NCBI RefSeq assembly: GCF_009177095.1
Contig: NZ_AP021861.1
Location: forward strand, 1,426,001-1,490,000
DNA: 64,000 nucleotides
Source: Lacipirellula parvula
GTDB lineage: Bacteria; Planctomycetota; Planctomycetia; Pirellulales; Lacipirellulaceae
Reading direction: 5' to 3'
A program made the translations under genes and the position numbers. Under the pieces are notes generated by a model that was not told the origin of the DNA, searched no databases, and saw nothing but the letters and a program-made list of their open reading frames with translations. This document shows, one piece after another, positions 1 to 8,673 of this stretch (position 1 is the stretch's first letter; the number at the start of each line of letters is the position of its first letter).

Positions 1-1
1 C

Positions 2-256
2 ATCGTCGTGTTTGACATGCCCGATAGCTTCCGCCATCCGACCCGCTGGCATGTGCGAACCTACGGCCTGTTCGCGGCGAATCCGTTCGGCAACAGCGAC
101 TTCCCCGCGGGCGACTCACCGCAGGGCGAGGTGCGACTCGCCCCGGGAGATGAGCTGACGCTTCACTACCGCGTGCTTTTCTACAGCGGCAAGCGAACAG
201 CCGAGCAGATCGGCGCAATCTACCGCGAGATTACCGCCAAGCCAACGGCCCCTTAA
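2..256 (+). CDS. DUF6807 (PmoA-like) family protein, C-terminal part
   Basis: The frame is open from the window edge, so only the last 84 or so residues are present. The segment RHPTRWHVRTYGLFAANPFG followed by a short Asp-Phe stretch, and the closing LTLHYRVLFY strand, match the C-terminus of the DUF6807 family that planctomycetes often annotate as PmoA. These are probably secreted proteins of the carbohydrate-related repertoire, and no enzymatic activity can be read from this fragment. Its TAA stop overlaps the TAA of the convergent NTase-HD gene. The family call rests on the NPFG motif region and length; function is unknown. Confidence 0.7.
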   Translation: MVVFDMPDSFRHPTRWHVRTYGLFAANPFGNSDFPAGDSPQGEVRLAPGDELTLHYRVLFYSGKRTAEQIGAIYREITAKPTAP

Positions 257-1356
257 CTGCACATGCGGTCGAGTTCCCTCAGGTACTCAATCGCCTCTTC
301 CAACTCGGAAGCAATGACGCCCGGCTTCCTGCCGCCGCGATCGCACTTGCCCAGCAGGATCAAATCGTCGTAGTGCTCGCTCTCTCGCAGACGCTTGTGG
401 GCCCGATGGCCAATCGTCTGATCGGCAATGCCGTGCGCGAGCATGTGATGCTCGATCAGCCATCGCGTCCGTTCCGGGATGAAATCTTCGAGCGCTTCGA
501 GTCCCGCTGCCACGTGGTCGTGCGGGTCGATCGCCTTACCAATGTCGTGTAGCAGCGCCGCCAGCAGAAACTCCTCATCGTAGGGCAATTCGTTGCGGGC
601 ACGATCGAAGACCTGCAGGCTATGGTAGAGGGCATCGCCTTCTGGATGATACTTGAGATTCTGCTTGACGTTTTCGAGCGGCAAGAGCAACGCCTGATAA
701 ACCTGAAAGCGATCAACCTGTTCGCGAGCCGCGTCGAGCGCTTCGTCGAGGTCGACGTCGGGATACTCCGCCGCCAGGAACTCGCGCAGTTCCGCGATGC
801 TCGCCTTCTCGATCGGCTTGCCGGTGATCGAGCTCTTGAACACAAAGTGAGCTTCCTTCGTCGAGTAGATCGTCAGTTCGAACGTAAACTCCGCGTCGAC
901 GTGAATGTGCGTGTAGGTGCGCGACTCATCATGCTTGCGGACGAGCTTGCGCTCGACCTCGTAGGGGAGGCCATGCTGTTCGAGGATATGCCCCACGCCC
1001 TCGACTGAATCGGCGAACAGATGAATATCAACGTCCGACCCTTGGCGCACGTGCCCTGTAAGGACGCTGCCGATTAGCCGCGGCCGGAATCGTTCGAGCC
1101 GCTCCATCATCGCGAGCGCCGAGAGTCGCATGTCACGCAGCCGATCGGTGCGCGACGCCCCTTCATGAACCCGGGCGAGCATTTGCACCTGGTCACGGAT
1201 CTCGGCGTTCGACGGCAAGTCGGCCGGCTTCGTCCAGCCGTGGCCGAGTCGCTCTGCCGCTTTGCGTTTGGCACGAAAGTACTCAGATTCTTGCCGCTCG
1301 TACATGAGGCGCGCGGCTTCCCAAGCGATCTGCTGTCGCAGCTTGGAGTTTGGCAT
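253..1356 (-). CDS. Nucleotidyltransferase-fold plus HD-domain protein
   Basis: The protein has 367 residues from the chosen ATG at 1356; the frame stays open a further 40 codons upstream, but that part is Pro/Arg-rich and looks untranslated. A nucleotidyltransferase signature (GSVLTGHVRQGSDVDIHLF, about residues 96-114) gives the Gly-Ser and Asp-x-Asp metal ligands. An HD phosphohydrolase signature follows, with His near 245 and LLHDIGK near 269-275. The architecture recalls tRNA CCA-adding or GlnD-like enzymes, but it is too short for either and lacks their other domains. The substrate is therefore unknown. It converges on the DUF6807 gene with overlapping stop codons. Confidence 0.75.
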   Translation of the reverse strand: MPNSKLRQQIAWEAARLMYERQESEYFRAKRKAAERLGHGWTKPADLPSNAEIRDQVQMLARVHEGASRTDRLRDMRLSALAMMERLERFRPRLIGSVLTGHVRQGSDVDIHLFADSVEGVGHILEQHGLPYEVERKLVRKHDESRTYTHIHVDAEFTFELTIYSTKEAHFVFKSSITGKPIEKASIAELREFLAAEYPDVDLDEALDAAREQVDRFQVYQALLLPLENVKQNLKYHPEGDALYHSLQVFDRARNELPYDEEFLLAALLHDIGKAIDPHDHVAAGLEALEDFIPERTRWLIEHHMLAHGIADQTIGHRAHKRLRESEHYDDLILLGKCDRGGRKPGVIASELEEAIEYLRELDRMCS

Positions 1357-1575
1357 GAGAGGTGCGCCGAATAGCCCGATGGATTGGCGCGGCGGGCGGG
1401 AACGAGGGAATGGAGACGGACGGAGAAGCATCCGTCTGACCTCGCTATTGTAGGCAGTCATTGGCTCAAGGGCCAATCCCGCTGTGAGATGCTACTCGGC
1501 GGGGCGCAGGTTCGTTAGAATCAGCCTTCGCGGATAGCCTTTTCTCCAAGATCCAGCAGGTATGCGGAGCTTCTG

Positions 1576-2472
1576 ATGTTGCAACGTCGATTTTTTTCTT
1601 CGGCAGTTCTCGCCTTAACGTGCGTCGTGATTGGAGTTGCAAACCACGCGATCGCCGCCGATGCCGAGAAACTAAAAGTGCTGATCATCGACGGCCAAAA
1701 CAATCACGAATGGCAGAAGACGACGCCGCTGCTCGATCAGATGCTGCAGAAGTCGGGCCGCTTCGTCGCCGATGTGACCACGGCGCCTAAGTCAGGCGAG
1801 GACATGAGGTCGTTCCACCCGAAATTCGCCGACTACGACGTCGTGGTGAGCAATTACAACGGCGACCGTTGGCCCAAGGAAACCGAAGCCGATTTCGTCG
1901 AGTACCTGAGGAACGGCGGCGGCTTCGTCAGCGTCCATGCCGCCGACAACGCATTCGCCACTTGGCCCGAGTACAACGAGGCGATCGGCCTCGGCGGCTG
2001 GTTCGGCCGCGATGAAAAGTCTGGTCCGTACGTCTACTACAAGGACGACAAGCTCGTCCGCGACGACGGCCCCGGCCGCTGCGGCGGGCACGGCAAACAA
2101 CACGAGTTCGTCGTCCGTACCCGCGAGGCGGAGCATCCGATCATGAAGGGAATCCCCGAGCGTTGGCTTCATGCTCAGGACGAACTTTACGACACCCTCC
2201 GCGGCCCCGCCAAGAACATGACGGTCCTCGCCACCGCTTACTCCGATCCCGAAACCGGCGGCACCGGCCGCGATGAGCCGAGCCTGATGGTGCTCGACTT
2301 CGGCAAAGGCCGCGTCTTTCATACGACGATGGGGCACGCGGACTACTCGATGGATTGCGTCGGCTTTGTCACGACGCTTCTCCGCGGAACTGAGTGGGCC
2401 GCGACAGGCGAAGTAACGATTGATGTGCCGGAGGATTTCCCGACGGCCGAGAAGTCGAGCAAGCGGGAGTAA
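1576..2472 (+). CDS. ThuA-like domain protein, exported
   Basis: The 298-residue protein starts with a signal peptide (basic MLQRR, hydrophobic core, AIAA cleavage region near residue 28). The ThuA-like glutamine-amidotransferase fold follows: KVLIIDGQNNHEW near the start, DYDVVVSNYNG, GGGFVSVHAADNAF in the middle and GRVFHTTMGHADYS near the C-terminus. ThuA-domain proteins are linked to sugar (trehalose) utilisation and are highly expanded in planctomycetes, usually exported. No catalytic Cys of the amidotransferase type is seen where expected, so the activity is uncertain. It appears to be a single-gene unit. Confidence 0.85.
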   Translation: MLQRRFFSSAVLALTCVVIGVANHAIAADAEKLKVLIIDGQNNHEWQKTTPLLDQMLQKSGRFVADVTTAPKSGEDMRSFHPKFADYDVVVSNYNGDRWPKETEADFVEYLRNGGGFVSVHAADNAFATWPEYNEAIGLGGWFGRDEKSGPYVYYKDDKLVRDDGPGRCGGHGKQHEFVVRTREAEHPIMKGIPERWLHAQDELYDTLRGPAKNMTVLATAYSDPETGGTGRDEPSLMVLDFGKGRVFHTTMGHADYSMDCVGFVTTLLRGTEWAATGEVTIDVPEDFPTAEKSSKRE

Positions 2473-2590
2473 GCTTGCGGTTTTTTAACGCGTTAGTTCG
2501 TGCCTAAACCGGCAGTCTGCTTAACTGGCGTCTCTCTCGAAACGTAGAATAAAATAGAGACAGAACGCTAGCCAAGTAGGAGGCAAACTC

Positions 2591-2791
2591 ATGGCACACG
2601 AGATCTCACGCGAGACGTTAGAGCGTCTGAAAGCCGACCACAGCGACGAGGCCGCCACGCTGCTCAACGACTACAAGCGAGCGGTGAAGTGCAGCGAAAT
2701 GGTCGTCGTCGACGAGCCCGACGGCACGAAGTCGCTGGTCGAGTTCAACGAGCAGGGCGAGTGTTGTACTCGTCCACTGAAGCCACGGTAG
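2591..2791 (+). CDS. Small conserved-looking protein of unknown function (66 aa)
   Basis: A good ribosome-binding site (GTAGGAGGC) ends about seven bases before the ATG, which makes this short frame believable. The product is acidic and charged (MAHEISRETLERLKADHSDE at the start), with a helical N-terminal half and a Cys-Cys pair (GECCTRP) near the end. I recognise no family. Its last codons and TAG stop lie inside the left arm of a palindromic repeat (2786-2810), so the repeat supplies the natural end of the frame and the true ancestral C-terminus may have been different. Confidence 0.65.
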   Translation: MAHEISRETLERLKADHSDEAATLLNDYKRAVKCSEMVVVDEPDGTKSLVEFNEQGECCTRPLKPR

Positions 2792-2916
2792 GTTGGGCTT
2801 TCAGCCCGACAAGCACCGCCGTTGGGGATGGAATAGCCACAAGTCGCTGCTGCTCAGCCGTTTTAGAGTAGTTAACTAACTTGTAACGCCCGTCGGGCTG
2901 AAAGCCCAACCTACGG
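2786..2916. repeat. Inverted repeat pair, GTAGGTTGGGCTTTCAGCCC type
   Basis: Two 25-base arms (2786-2810 and 2892-2916) are exact reverse complements, each built around GGGCTTTCAGCCC, separated by about 80 bases. This has the look of a small non-autonomous palindromic element. The left arm contains the stop codon of the 66-residue gene, and the right arm ends ten bases before the TTG start of yjbQ. Confidence 0.85.
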
Positions 2917-2925
2917 AGACGCCGT

Positions 2926-3348
2926 TTGAAGTCCTTGACCCGCGAACTTTGGATGAACGTCTCTCAACGGCGGGCGATCGCGTCGATCCACGACGACGTC
3001 GAACGCCTCGTCCGCGAAAGTGGCGTGCAGGAAGGGCTCGTGCTCGTTAATGCGATGCACATCACCGCGTCGGTGTTCATCAACGACAACGAGTCGGGGC
3101 TTCACAGCGACTACGACAAATGGCTCGAAGGGCTCGCCCCGTTCGATCCATCGCCGGAGCGCTACCGCCACAATCGCACGGGCGAGGACAATGCCGACGC
3201 GCACCTCAAACGCCAGGTGATGGGCCGCGAGGTGGTCGTGGCGATCACCGAAGGGAAGCTCCACCTTGGGCCGTGGGAGCATCTCTTCTACTACGAGTTC
3301 GACGGGCGTCGCAAGAAGCGGATCTTAGTGAAGATCATCGGCGAGTAG
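2926..3348 (+). CDS. yjbQ: YjbQ / UPF0047 family protein
   Basis: The 140-residue protein spans the whole UPF0047 fold: TREL.. at the N-terminus, [20 protein letters not shown] with the conserved His, a [20 protein letters not shown] segment, and [13 protein letters not shown] near the end. Family members show weak thiamine-phosphate synthase activity, but the physiological role is unsettled. A TTG start is chosen because it gives the usual family N-terminus; the next ATG (2953) would remove the first strand. It follows the palindromic element closely, so the promoter may lie within or before the repeat. Confidence 0.85.
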   Translation: MKSLTRELWMNVSQRRAIASIHDDVERLVRESGVQEGLVLVNAMHITASVFINDNESGLHSDYDKWLEGLAPFDPSPERYRHNRTGEDNADAHLKRQVMGREVVVAITEGKLHLGPWEHLFYYEFDGRRKKRILVKIIGE

Positions 3349-3372
3349 TGATCGCTCCCCTGCCCTGCCCCG

Positions 3373-4200
3373 CTAGCGCCGAATCGCTTGGGAAAAATCG
3401 TCCCGGTTCGCGGCCACAAGTGCCTTCGCATTGACGTACGCCTGCTGCTTCGTCTGTTCGAAGGTTCCCGCGCGGGCGATTAGCCCTTCGTCGAACGCCA
3501 GTTGGTCGGAGTAGCCCGGCAGCAGCACGCGGTAGTCGTACTTCACCCGTTGCGGCTGAATGCGGTTGATGTGATCGACGAGGTTCGTCGTGCAGTTATT
3601 CGTGAGCGTGTCGTAAAACTCGGGCCGGCTGGCGAGTTGGTTCGTGCGAGCGAGCACGTCGACCAGCAGCAGTCGCGTCTGTTCCGGCGTCGCCGTCGTG
3701 GGGTAGCGGTAAACGTTCTCGTTGCGAATGTTCGTGCGGACCTGCACGACGTCGCGCTCGTCGGCCAGCACGTACATTAGCTCGTACTGCCGGGCGCTCC
3801 CCTTCCAAGCGGCGTAGGTTTCGCCCTGCTCTTTGCGGATCTCGATGCTCACGGCTAGGTATTGCGGCGGCCCGTCGGGCGGCGCGAACTCGAAGCTCAG
3901 CATCGTGTGCGCCAACCGCGGCATGTTGTCGAACGGCACCATGAAGAAGTCGACGCTCCGCAGATGGCTCAGGTCGTACGTGCGGTCCTCGTGCTCGACG
4001 ACGTAAGAGTCGTCGTCGAGGTAGCGGCAGTAGCGGACGTTGTGAGCGACGAACTGGTTGCCGCGGAACTCGACGTACGGCAACGTCGCTTGGTCAGGTT
4101 CCCAATTGCGATAGTTCGACGGCGCGAGCATCTTCGTCGCGGTCGAACAGCCCAGCGAAGCGAGCAGCGCGCAAGCCAGCAGTAGTCGAGCGTATGACAT
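3373..4200 (-). CDS. DUF4105 (Lnb-like) lipoprotein
   Basis: The 275-residue protein begins MSYARLLLACALLASLGCS, a lipobox signal peptide with the lipidated Cys at residue 19, so it is probably membrane-anchored. The C-terminal half carries TNNCTTNLVDHIN, the Asn-Asn-Cys motif of the DUF4105 family. That family includes Lnb, the lipoprotein N-acyltransferase of low-GC Gram-positives, where Cys and His act in catalysis. Whether this homologue acylates lipoproteins cannot be told from sequence. The start at 4200 is chosen over 4296 because it places the signal peptide at the N-terminus. Confidence 0.75.
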   Translation of the reverse strand: MSYARLLLACALLASLGCSTATKMLAPSNYRNWEPDQATLPYVEFRGNQFVAHNVRYCRYLDDDSYVVEHEDRTYDLSHLRSVDFFMVPFDNMPRLAHTMLSFEFAPPDGPPQYLAVSIEIRKEQGETYAAWKGSARQYELMYVLADERDVVQVRTNIRNENVYRYPTTATPEQTRLLLVDVLARTNQLASRPEFYDTLTNNCTTNLVDHINRIQPQRVKYDYRVLLPGYSDQLAFDEGLIARAGTFEQTKQQAYVNAKALVAANRDDFSQAIRR

Positions 4201-4310
4201 GCGCGTGCAGGGACTAGTGGGGCCGCAATAAGGGACGAGAGAAGCGGCGGAGTCTAGCGAGCGCCGGCAGATGGCGGCAAGAGACGCGCGGGGCATGCTA
4301 GCACCGCAGC

Positions 4311-4330
4311 CTGAGGCAAGCTTGCCTCAG
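4311..4330. repeat. Perfect 20-bp palindrome downstream of hisG
   Basis: CTGAGGCAAGCTTGCCTCAG is a perfect inverted repeat without spacer. It lies between the start of the DUF4105 gene and the stop of hisG. It could form a cruciform or serve as a protein-binding site. There is no T tract on either side, so a classical terminator is unlikely. Confidence 0.8.
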
Positions 4331-4368
4331 ATGAGCACCAAGCAGGAGTTCCAATGCTTGCAACTCGG

Positions 4369-5223
4369 TTACAGCCGGCAGTTGCTGATCGCAGTCTCAA
4401 GAATCGCCGCGGCGCCGAGCTGCTCCAGCCGCTCCATGATGTCGATCACCTCGCCCCGCTTCACCATCGCCCGCACGGCGAACCAGCCCGGTTGTTCCAG
4501 GCGGTTGATCGTGGGGGAACTGAACCCAGGGGTGATCTGCTCAGCCTCGGCGAGCTTCGCTTCGGGGATGTTGTACTCCAGCAGCGACCAGGCGCGGGCG
4601 ATTACCACGCCCTCGAGGCGGCGGGCGACGCGGTCGGCGATGTGGCCGTGCGGCGTGGCGGGATTTTGCACGAGCACCGTCTCGTAGCTGCCTAGCTCGG
4701 CGAGCACATGCAGGCGATTCGCCGCGAGCGTGCTGCCCGTCTCGACGAGGTCGACGATCGCATCCGCGACGCCGAGCGCGATCATCACTTCCACCGAACC
4801 GGAGAGGTTGACGATGTGCGGCGTCGCCTTATGGCCGGCGAGGAAGCCGGTGGTGATGTGCGGGAAGCTGGTGGCGACGCGCTTGCCGTCGAGATCGGCC
4901 GGGCGTTTGACGCCGCTGTCGTCCGGCACGCAGAGGGCGAGCCGACACTTGCCGACGCCGAGCTTGAGCCGCGTTGTCACGACGGCGCCGCTCTCGTTCA
5001 CCAAGTCGCTGCCGGTGATGCCGAGATCGATGGCGCCTTCGGCGCATAATACCGGAATGTCGTCGGTTCGCAGGAAGGTGATATCGATCGGCATGTCGCG
5101 CACGCGAGCGAACAAGCTCCGCTCTTGCCGGCGGAAGCTGAGGCCGGCGTCGGCGAGCAGCTCCGTCGAGATCTCAGAGAGGCGGCCCTTGCTGGGAATG
5201 CCGATGCGAAGGTTTTCAGCCAT
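4369..5223 (-). CDS. hisG: ATP phosphoribosyltransferase, long form
   Basis: This is the first enzyme of histidine biosynthesis, joining ATP and PRPP. The 284 residues match the long HisG form, which has a C-terminal regulatory domain (about residues 210-284) and needs no HisZ. Visible motifs are IGIPSKGRL at the N-terminus, DLGITGSDLV near 66-75 and ALGVADAIVDLVETGSTL near 149-166, the PRPP-binding loop. The downstream end is followed by a 20-bp palindrome. hisE lies upstream on the same strand, but a 111-bp inverted-repeat element separates the two, so they may or may not share a transcript. Confidence 0.96.
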   Translation of the reverse strand: MAENLRIGIPSKGRLSEISTELLADAGLSFRRQERSLFARVRDMPIDITFLRTDDIPVLCAEGAIDLGITGSDLVNESGAVVTTRLKLGVGKCRLALCVPDDSGVKRPADLDGKRVATSFPHITTGFLAGHKATPHIVNLSGSVEVMIALGVADAIVDLVETGSTLAANRLHVLAELGSYETVLVQNPATPHGHIADRVARRLEGVVIARAWSLLEYNIPEAKLAEAEQITPGFSSPTINRLEQPGWFAVRAMVKRGEVIDIMERLEQLGAAAILETAISNCRL

Positions 5224-5245
5224 GGCGTTGTAAGCTTTTTGAATT

Positions 5246-5356
5246 GAACCACTACGGCACGACGAGCACGACGAAATACTAATGAATCGGGAGCTTACTC
5301 GCGATTGAAGTAGATTGAGTGAACTCTTCGTCGTGTTCGTTGTGCCGTCGTGGTGA
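5246..5356. repeat. Gene-less short copy of the GTCGTG inverted-repeat element
   Basis: The left arm (5246-5276) and right arm (5327-5356) are near-reverse complements and closely match the arms that bracket the GxxExxY gene at 44863-44893 and 45327-45356. Here only about 50 bases lie between the arms. The layout is that of a non-autonomous (MITE-like) relative of the larger unit. It sits in the hisE-hisG gap. Confidence 0.85.
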
Positions 5357-5370
5357 GTCTACTTGGATTG

Positions 5371-5706
5371 TTATTGGTTGACGGGCCCGCGGGAGGCTTT
5401 CTCTTCCAAGCCGGACATGCCGAACCTGCGGGCAAGTTCGCACTCGACTTCGGCGAGTTCGACGCCACGGGCCGCCATCAGGACCATGAGGTGGTAGACC
5501 ACATCGGCCGCTTCGCGAATCGTGTGCTCGCGGCCCGCTTCATCGGGTTCGGCGGCGGCTTCGACGACCTCGGCCGCCTCTTCCGTCACCTTGGGGCCGA
5601 TCTTGGCCACGCCGCCGGCTAGCAGCTTGGCGGTGTACGACTTGTCGGCCTCGCCGGCTTGTTGCCGTTGGCGGATCGTCGCTTCGAGTTGATCGAGGGG
5701 TCGCAT
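5371..5706 (-). CDS. hisE: Phosphoribosyl-ATP pyrophosphatase
   Basis: The enzyme hydrolyses phosphoribosyl-ATP to phosphoribosyl-AMP, the second histidine step. The 111-residue protein has the MazG-like all-alpha signature: SYTAKLL, KVTEEAAEVVEAA, and EAADVVYHLMVLMAARGVEL, giving the metal-binding Glu and Asp residues. A start at 5706 (MRPLDQLEATI) gives the normal family length; the frame stays open 22 codons further upstream without family similarity. It is transcribed toward hisG. Confidence 0.94.
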   Translation of the reverse strand: MRPLDQLEATIRQRQQAGEADKSYTAKLLAGGVAKIGPKVTEEAAEVVEAAAEPDEAGREHTIREAADVVYHLMVLMAARGVELAEVECELARRFGMSGLEEKASRGPVNQ

Positions 5707-5825
5707 GGCGGAGACGCGTTGCGGGGCGGCGTCTTCCCAGTGAGGCCCGCAGACCCCACAATGGAGGGCCACGAATGTTCAGTAATCCCGTAGTTTAAGC
5801 CGCCTCCCAGGGCGAAGCAACCGCC

Positions 5826-6770
5826 GTGCCTAGCGAGCTCCCCGCCCTCGATTGTTGGTTCCTCACCGGTGTGACCGCGACGGGCAAAACCCGCATCGCG
5901 CTGGCCCTGGCCGAGCGCCTGAACGCCGAGATCATCTCGCTCGATTCGATGGCGATTTATCGGGGAATGGACGTCGGCACGGCGAAGCCGACGCCCGAGC
6001 AGCAGGCGGCCGTGCCGCACCACCTGATCGACGTGGTCGACGCCGACGAGGACTACAGCGTCGCCCAGTACGTCGACGCCGCACACGCCAAGATTGCGGA
6101 GATCCGCGGCCGGGGGCGCGAAGTGCTGTTTGTCGGCGGGACGCCTCTCTATCTCAAGGCGTTATTACGGGGGCTGTTCGAAGGGCCGCCAGCGAACTGG
6201 GAGTTGCGGCAAGAGATCGAGCGTGAAGTGGCCGAGGTCGGCAACGAAGCGCTCCACGCTCGGCTCGAGCAGATCGACCCCATCGCGGCGTCCGCGATTC
6301 ACCCGCGCGATACTCGCCGGCTGATTCGGGCGCTCGAAGTCTTTCGCGCCACGGGGCAGCCGATCAGCCATCAGCAGATGGAGTTCGACGATAGCCGTCG
6401 CGCCGAGGATTGCCGGGTGTTCGTCCTCCGCCGGCCGAAGGAAGAGCAGAACGCGCGGATCAACGAACGCGTGGAGGAAATGGTCGAGCGGGGGCTAATC
6501 GAGGAAGTCGAGCGGCTCACCGCCGACGGCCGGCAGCTGGGCCGCACCGCGAGCCAAGCGGTTGGCTATCGCGAAGTGATCGAGTTCCTTGCCGGCGAGC
6601 GCGACCGGGCTTCAATGCTTGAGCGGATTAAAACGAGGACGCGGCAGTTCGCGAAGCGGCAGGGCGTCTGGTTCCGCAGCCTGCCGGAGTGCCGGTTCGT
6701 TGATATCGAGGGCGACGTCGACGCGGATACGCTTGTCGAGCAGATCGTTGCCTTAGCCCCCGGTCAGTGA
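5826..6770 (+). CDS. miaA: tRNA dimethylallyltransferase
   Basis: MiaA transfers a dimethylallyl group to A37 of tRNAs reading UNN codons. The 314-residue protein has the P-loop GVTATGKTR at residues 14-22, DSMAIYRGMDVGTAKPT, HLIDVVDADEDYSV and the FVGGTPLYLKALL loop; the C-terminal basic segment RQFAKRQGVWFR contacts tRNA. The start is GTG at 5826. It is divergent from hisE. The P-loop reads Thr-Ala-Thr where many homologues have Thr-Ala-Ser, a minor difference. Confidence 0.95.
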   Translation: MPSELPALDCWFLTGVTATGKTRIALALAERLNAEIISLDSMAIYRGMDVGTAKPTPEQQAAVPHHLIDVVDADEDYSVAQYVDAAHAKIAEIRGRGREVLFVGGTPLYLKALLRGLFEGPPANWELRQEIEREVAEVGNEALHARLEQIDPIAASAIHPRDTRRLIRALEVFRATGQPISHQQMEFDDSRRAEDCRVFVLRRPKEEQNARINERVEEMVERGLIEEVERLTADGRQLGRTASQAVGYREVIEFLAGERDRASMLERIKTRTRQFAKRQGVWFRSLPECRFVDIEGDVDADTLVEQIVALAPGQ

Positions 6771-6790
6771 TGCCAACTCTGTAGCTTTTG

Positions 6791-6888
6791 GCTCCCTCCC
6801 CCTGGAGGGGAGGGCTGGGGAGGGGGGAAGAACGCTGGTACCCGCTGCCGTCACCCCTCCCTAACCCTCCCCCTCAAGGGGAGGGGAC
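6791..6888. repeat. G-rich/C-rich inverted repeat element, gene-less copy
   Basis: A G-rich arm (6791-6828) and a C-rich arm (6851-6888) are near-reverse complements separated by about 22 bases. The C-rich arm and the inner spacer are almost identical to those at 34861-34915. The G-rich arm has four G tracts separated by one or two bases, the pattern of an intramolecular G-quadruplex. It lies between the convergent miaA and polyprenyl synthase genes. Confidence 0.85.
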
Positions 6889-6901
6889 CTCAAGGTCGTG
6901 A

Positions 6902-7906
6902 TTACGCATTCCGAGCAATCACGAAACGGGCGATCTCCGCTAGCATCTGCTTCGCTTCCGAATCTCGCAGCGTTGAAAGTTCCGCTGCCGCTTCTTCAGC
7001 AAACTCGACCGCCGTGCGGCGGGCTTGCTCCAAAGCGCCCGAAGATTCGAGCCAATCGACTAGCATGCTGTTGTGCGTTGCGTCCGATTCCTCGTACAGC
7101 GACTGCAGCCGTTCGGCGTCGGCGGCGGCAGCCTGATCGCGGAGAATGATCAGCGGCAGGGTCATCTTGCGATGGGCCAAGTCGGTGCCGAGCGATTTGC
7201 CGGTCGACTGCTCTTCGCCTTCGAGGTCGAGCAAGTCGTCGACGATTTGGAACGCCATCCCCAGCTTGCGGCCGTAGCTCGTGAGGCGATCGACGGTCGC
7301 TTCGTCGGCGCCGGCGTAGTGGGCGCCGAGCCGGCAGCAACAGGCAGTCAGCTCGGCGGTCTTCGCGTCGATGATGCCGAGGTACTCGTCGCGGCTAAGC
7401 CAGAAATTGCCGCTGCTGTTCGTTTGGCGGAGCTCGCCTTCGCAAACGGTATTCGTCGACTCGCCAATCGCGCGGCAGCCGAAGGTCGTCTCCAGCGTGC
7501 TCGCCATGTAGAACGCGTGCGAGAACAGGTAATCGCCCAGTAAGACGCTTGTATTGTTGTCCCAGCGGGCGTTGACCGTATCGAGATGGCGGCGGACGTC
7601 GGCCTCGTCGAGGACGTCGTCGTGGACGAGGGTCGCCGTGTGGACCATCTCGACCACTGCGGCGAGCGTGTGGTGCTCGGGCGTCACTTCGCGGACGGCC
7701 TGGGCGGTGAGCAGCAGCAGGGCAGGGCGAAGCCGCTTGCCGCCGATGCGGAACGAATGCTGGGCCAACTCGTCGATGAACGGGTCGGAGTGCCGCAGTT
7801 CCTGCTGCAGCCGGCGATCCACCAGCGCAAGGTCAGCCGCTATCGGCGCAAACAGCCGGCTAAGTGCCTGTCGTGCATCGGCGTCGGTATGGCGAACCTG
7901 GCTCAT
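6902..7906 (-). CDS. Polyprenyl diphosphate synthase (long chain trans-prenyltransferase)
   Basis: The 334-residue protein elongates farnesyl- or [25 protein letters not shown] with isopentenyl units, probably for the quinone side chain. It has both Asp-rich motifs: LVHDDVLDEADVRR (first, DDxxD) and FQIVDDLLDLEG (second), plus GGKRLRPALLLL near residue 55. Residues before the first motif are not bulky aromatics, which fits a long-chain product of the IspB/HepT type; exact chain length cannot be read. The ATG at 7906 gives the usual N-terminus. Confidence 0.9.
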   Translation of the reverse strand: MSQVRHTDADARQALSRLFAPIAADLALVDRRLQQELRHSDPFIDELAQHSFRIGGKRLRPALLLLTAQAVREVTPEHHTLAAVVEMVHTATLVHDDVLDEADVRRHLDTVNARWDNNTSVLLGDYLFSHAFYMASTLETTFGCRAIGESTNTVCEGELRQTNSSGNFWLSRDEYLGIIDAKTAELTACCCRLGAHYAGADEATVDRLTSYGRKLGMAFQIVDDLLDLEGEEQSTGKSLGTDLAHRKMTLPLIILRDQAAAADAERLQSLYEESDATHNSMLVDWLESSGALEQARRTAVEFAEEAAAELSTLRDSEAKQMLAEIARFVIARNA

Positions 7907-7966
7907 CGATCCCTATTCCTGTTGCTGTATCCTAAGCCAAACACGTCTGCGGGCACGAGGGGGGAG

Positions 7967-8464
7967 TTACTCAGACTTCTGCAGGGCCTCGGCGGAGCGG
8001 GCGAAATCGCCGCTGGCGCCTCCCGACTTGCTCTCGAGCTGAATCCGCTCGATCGTCATGCCGCGATCCATCGATTTGCACATATCGTACACAGTGAGCG
8101 CTGCGACGCTCACCGCGGTGAGGGCTTCCATCTCGACGCCGGTTTTCGCGGTGATTTCGACGGTCGCCTCGATCTGTAAACCGTCATCCCCGCGGGGAGT
8201 TAACTCAAGCCGTACGGAATCGAGCGCCAGCGGGTGGCACAGCGGAATGAGGTCGCCGGTGCGCTTGGCCGCCATGATTCCGGCCAGCCGGGCGACTTCG
8301 CGGACGTCTCCCTTGGCGGTTTCCCGATCGCAGATTGCTCGCAACGTTGCCGGGGCCATCCGCACCAACCCGCTGGCTCGCGCTTGGCGGCGGGTGACCG
8401 GCTTGGCGCCGACGTCGACCATGCGACTGGCGCCTGCGTCGTCGAAATGAGTGAACTGGCTCAA
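7967..8464 (-). CDS. moaC: Cyclic pyranopterin monophosphate synthase
   Basis: MoaC forms cyclic pyranopterin monophosphate with MoaA in molybdenum-cofactor synthesis. The 165 residues contain the family hallmarks: [31 protein letters not shown] with the conserved Cys-His, and a [20 protein letters not shown] helix ending in Lys-Ser. No other moa gene is adjacent. It is followed by the polyprenyl synthase gene on the same strand with a 60-base gap, so co-transcription is possible. Confidence 0.96.
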   Translation of the reverse strand: MSQFTHFDDAGASRMVDVGAKPVTRRQARASGLVRMAPATLRAICDRETAKGDVREVARLAGIMAAKRTGDLIPLCHPLALDSVRLELTPRGDDGLQIEATVEITAKTGVEMEALTAVSVAALTVYDMCKSMDRGMTIERIQLESKSGGASGDFARSAEALQKSE

Positions 8465-8610
8465 TGCGGGGGCGTCCTGGCGGTTCGAGGACGCTCGATC
8501 CAGAGGGCGGGGGCGTAACCCTCATCATTCTAAGGAATGAGCCGCGATCGTCGAGACGGCAGAAAAAGCCACCCGCGCCGCGGCTTCCGGCCTGTTAAGG
8601 CGCGATATGG

Positions 8611-8637
8611 AAGCCACCGGCTCCGCCGGTGGCTTTT
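8611..8637. terminator. Hairpin with T run, likely terminator
   Basis: AAGCCACCGG and CCGGTGGCTT pair around a short loop, with TTTT on the plus-strand side and AAAA on the other. It lies between the stop of the WD40 gene and the start of moaC, both minus-strand. On the minus strand the hairpin is not followed by a T run, so it would act as a stem-loop 3' end rather than a textbook terminator. Confidence 0.5.
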
Positions 8638-8673
8638 ACGCCGGCAGTTTGCTGGCAGCGTCCCCGAATAGCG

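Noticed and set aside
4311-4330. Palindrome as a rho-independent terminator for hisG
   Set aside because: No T tract follows on the minus strand and the palindrome has no loop; kept as a palindrome only.
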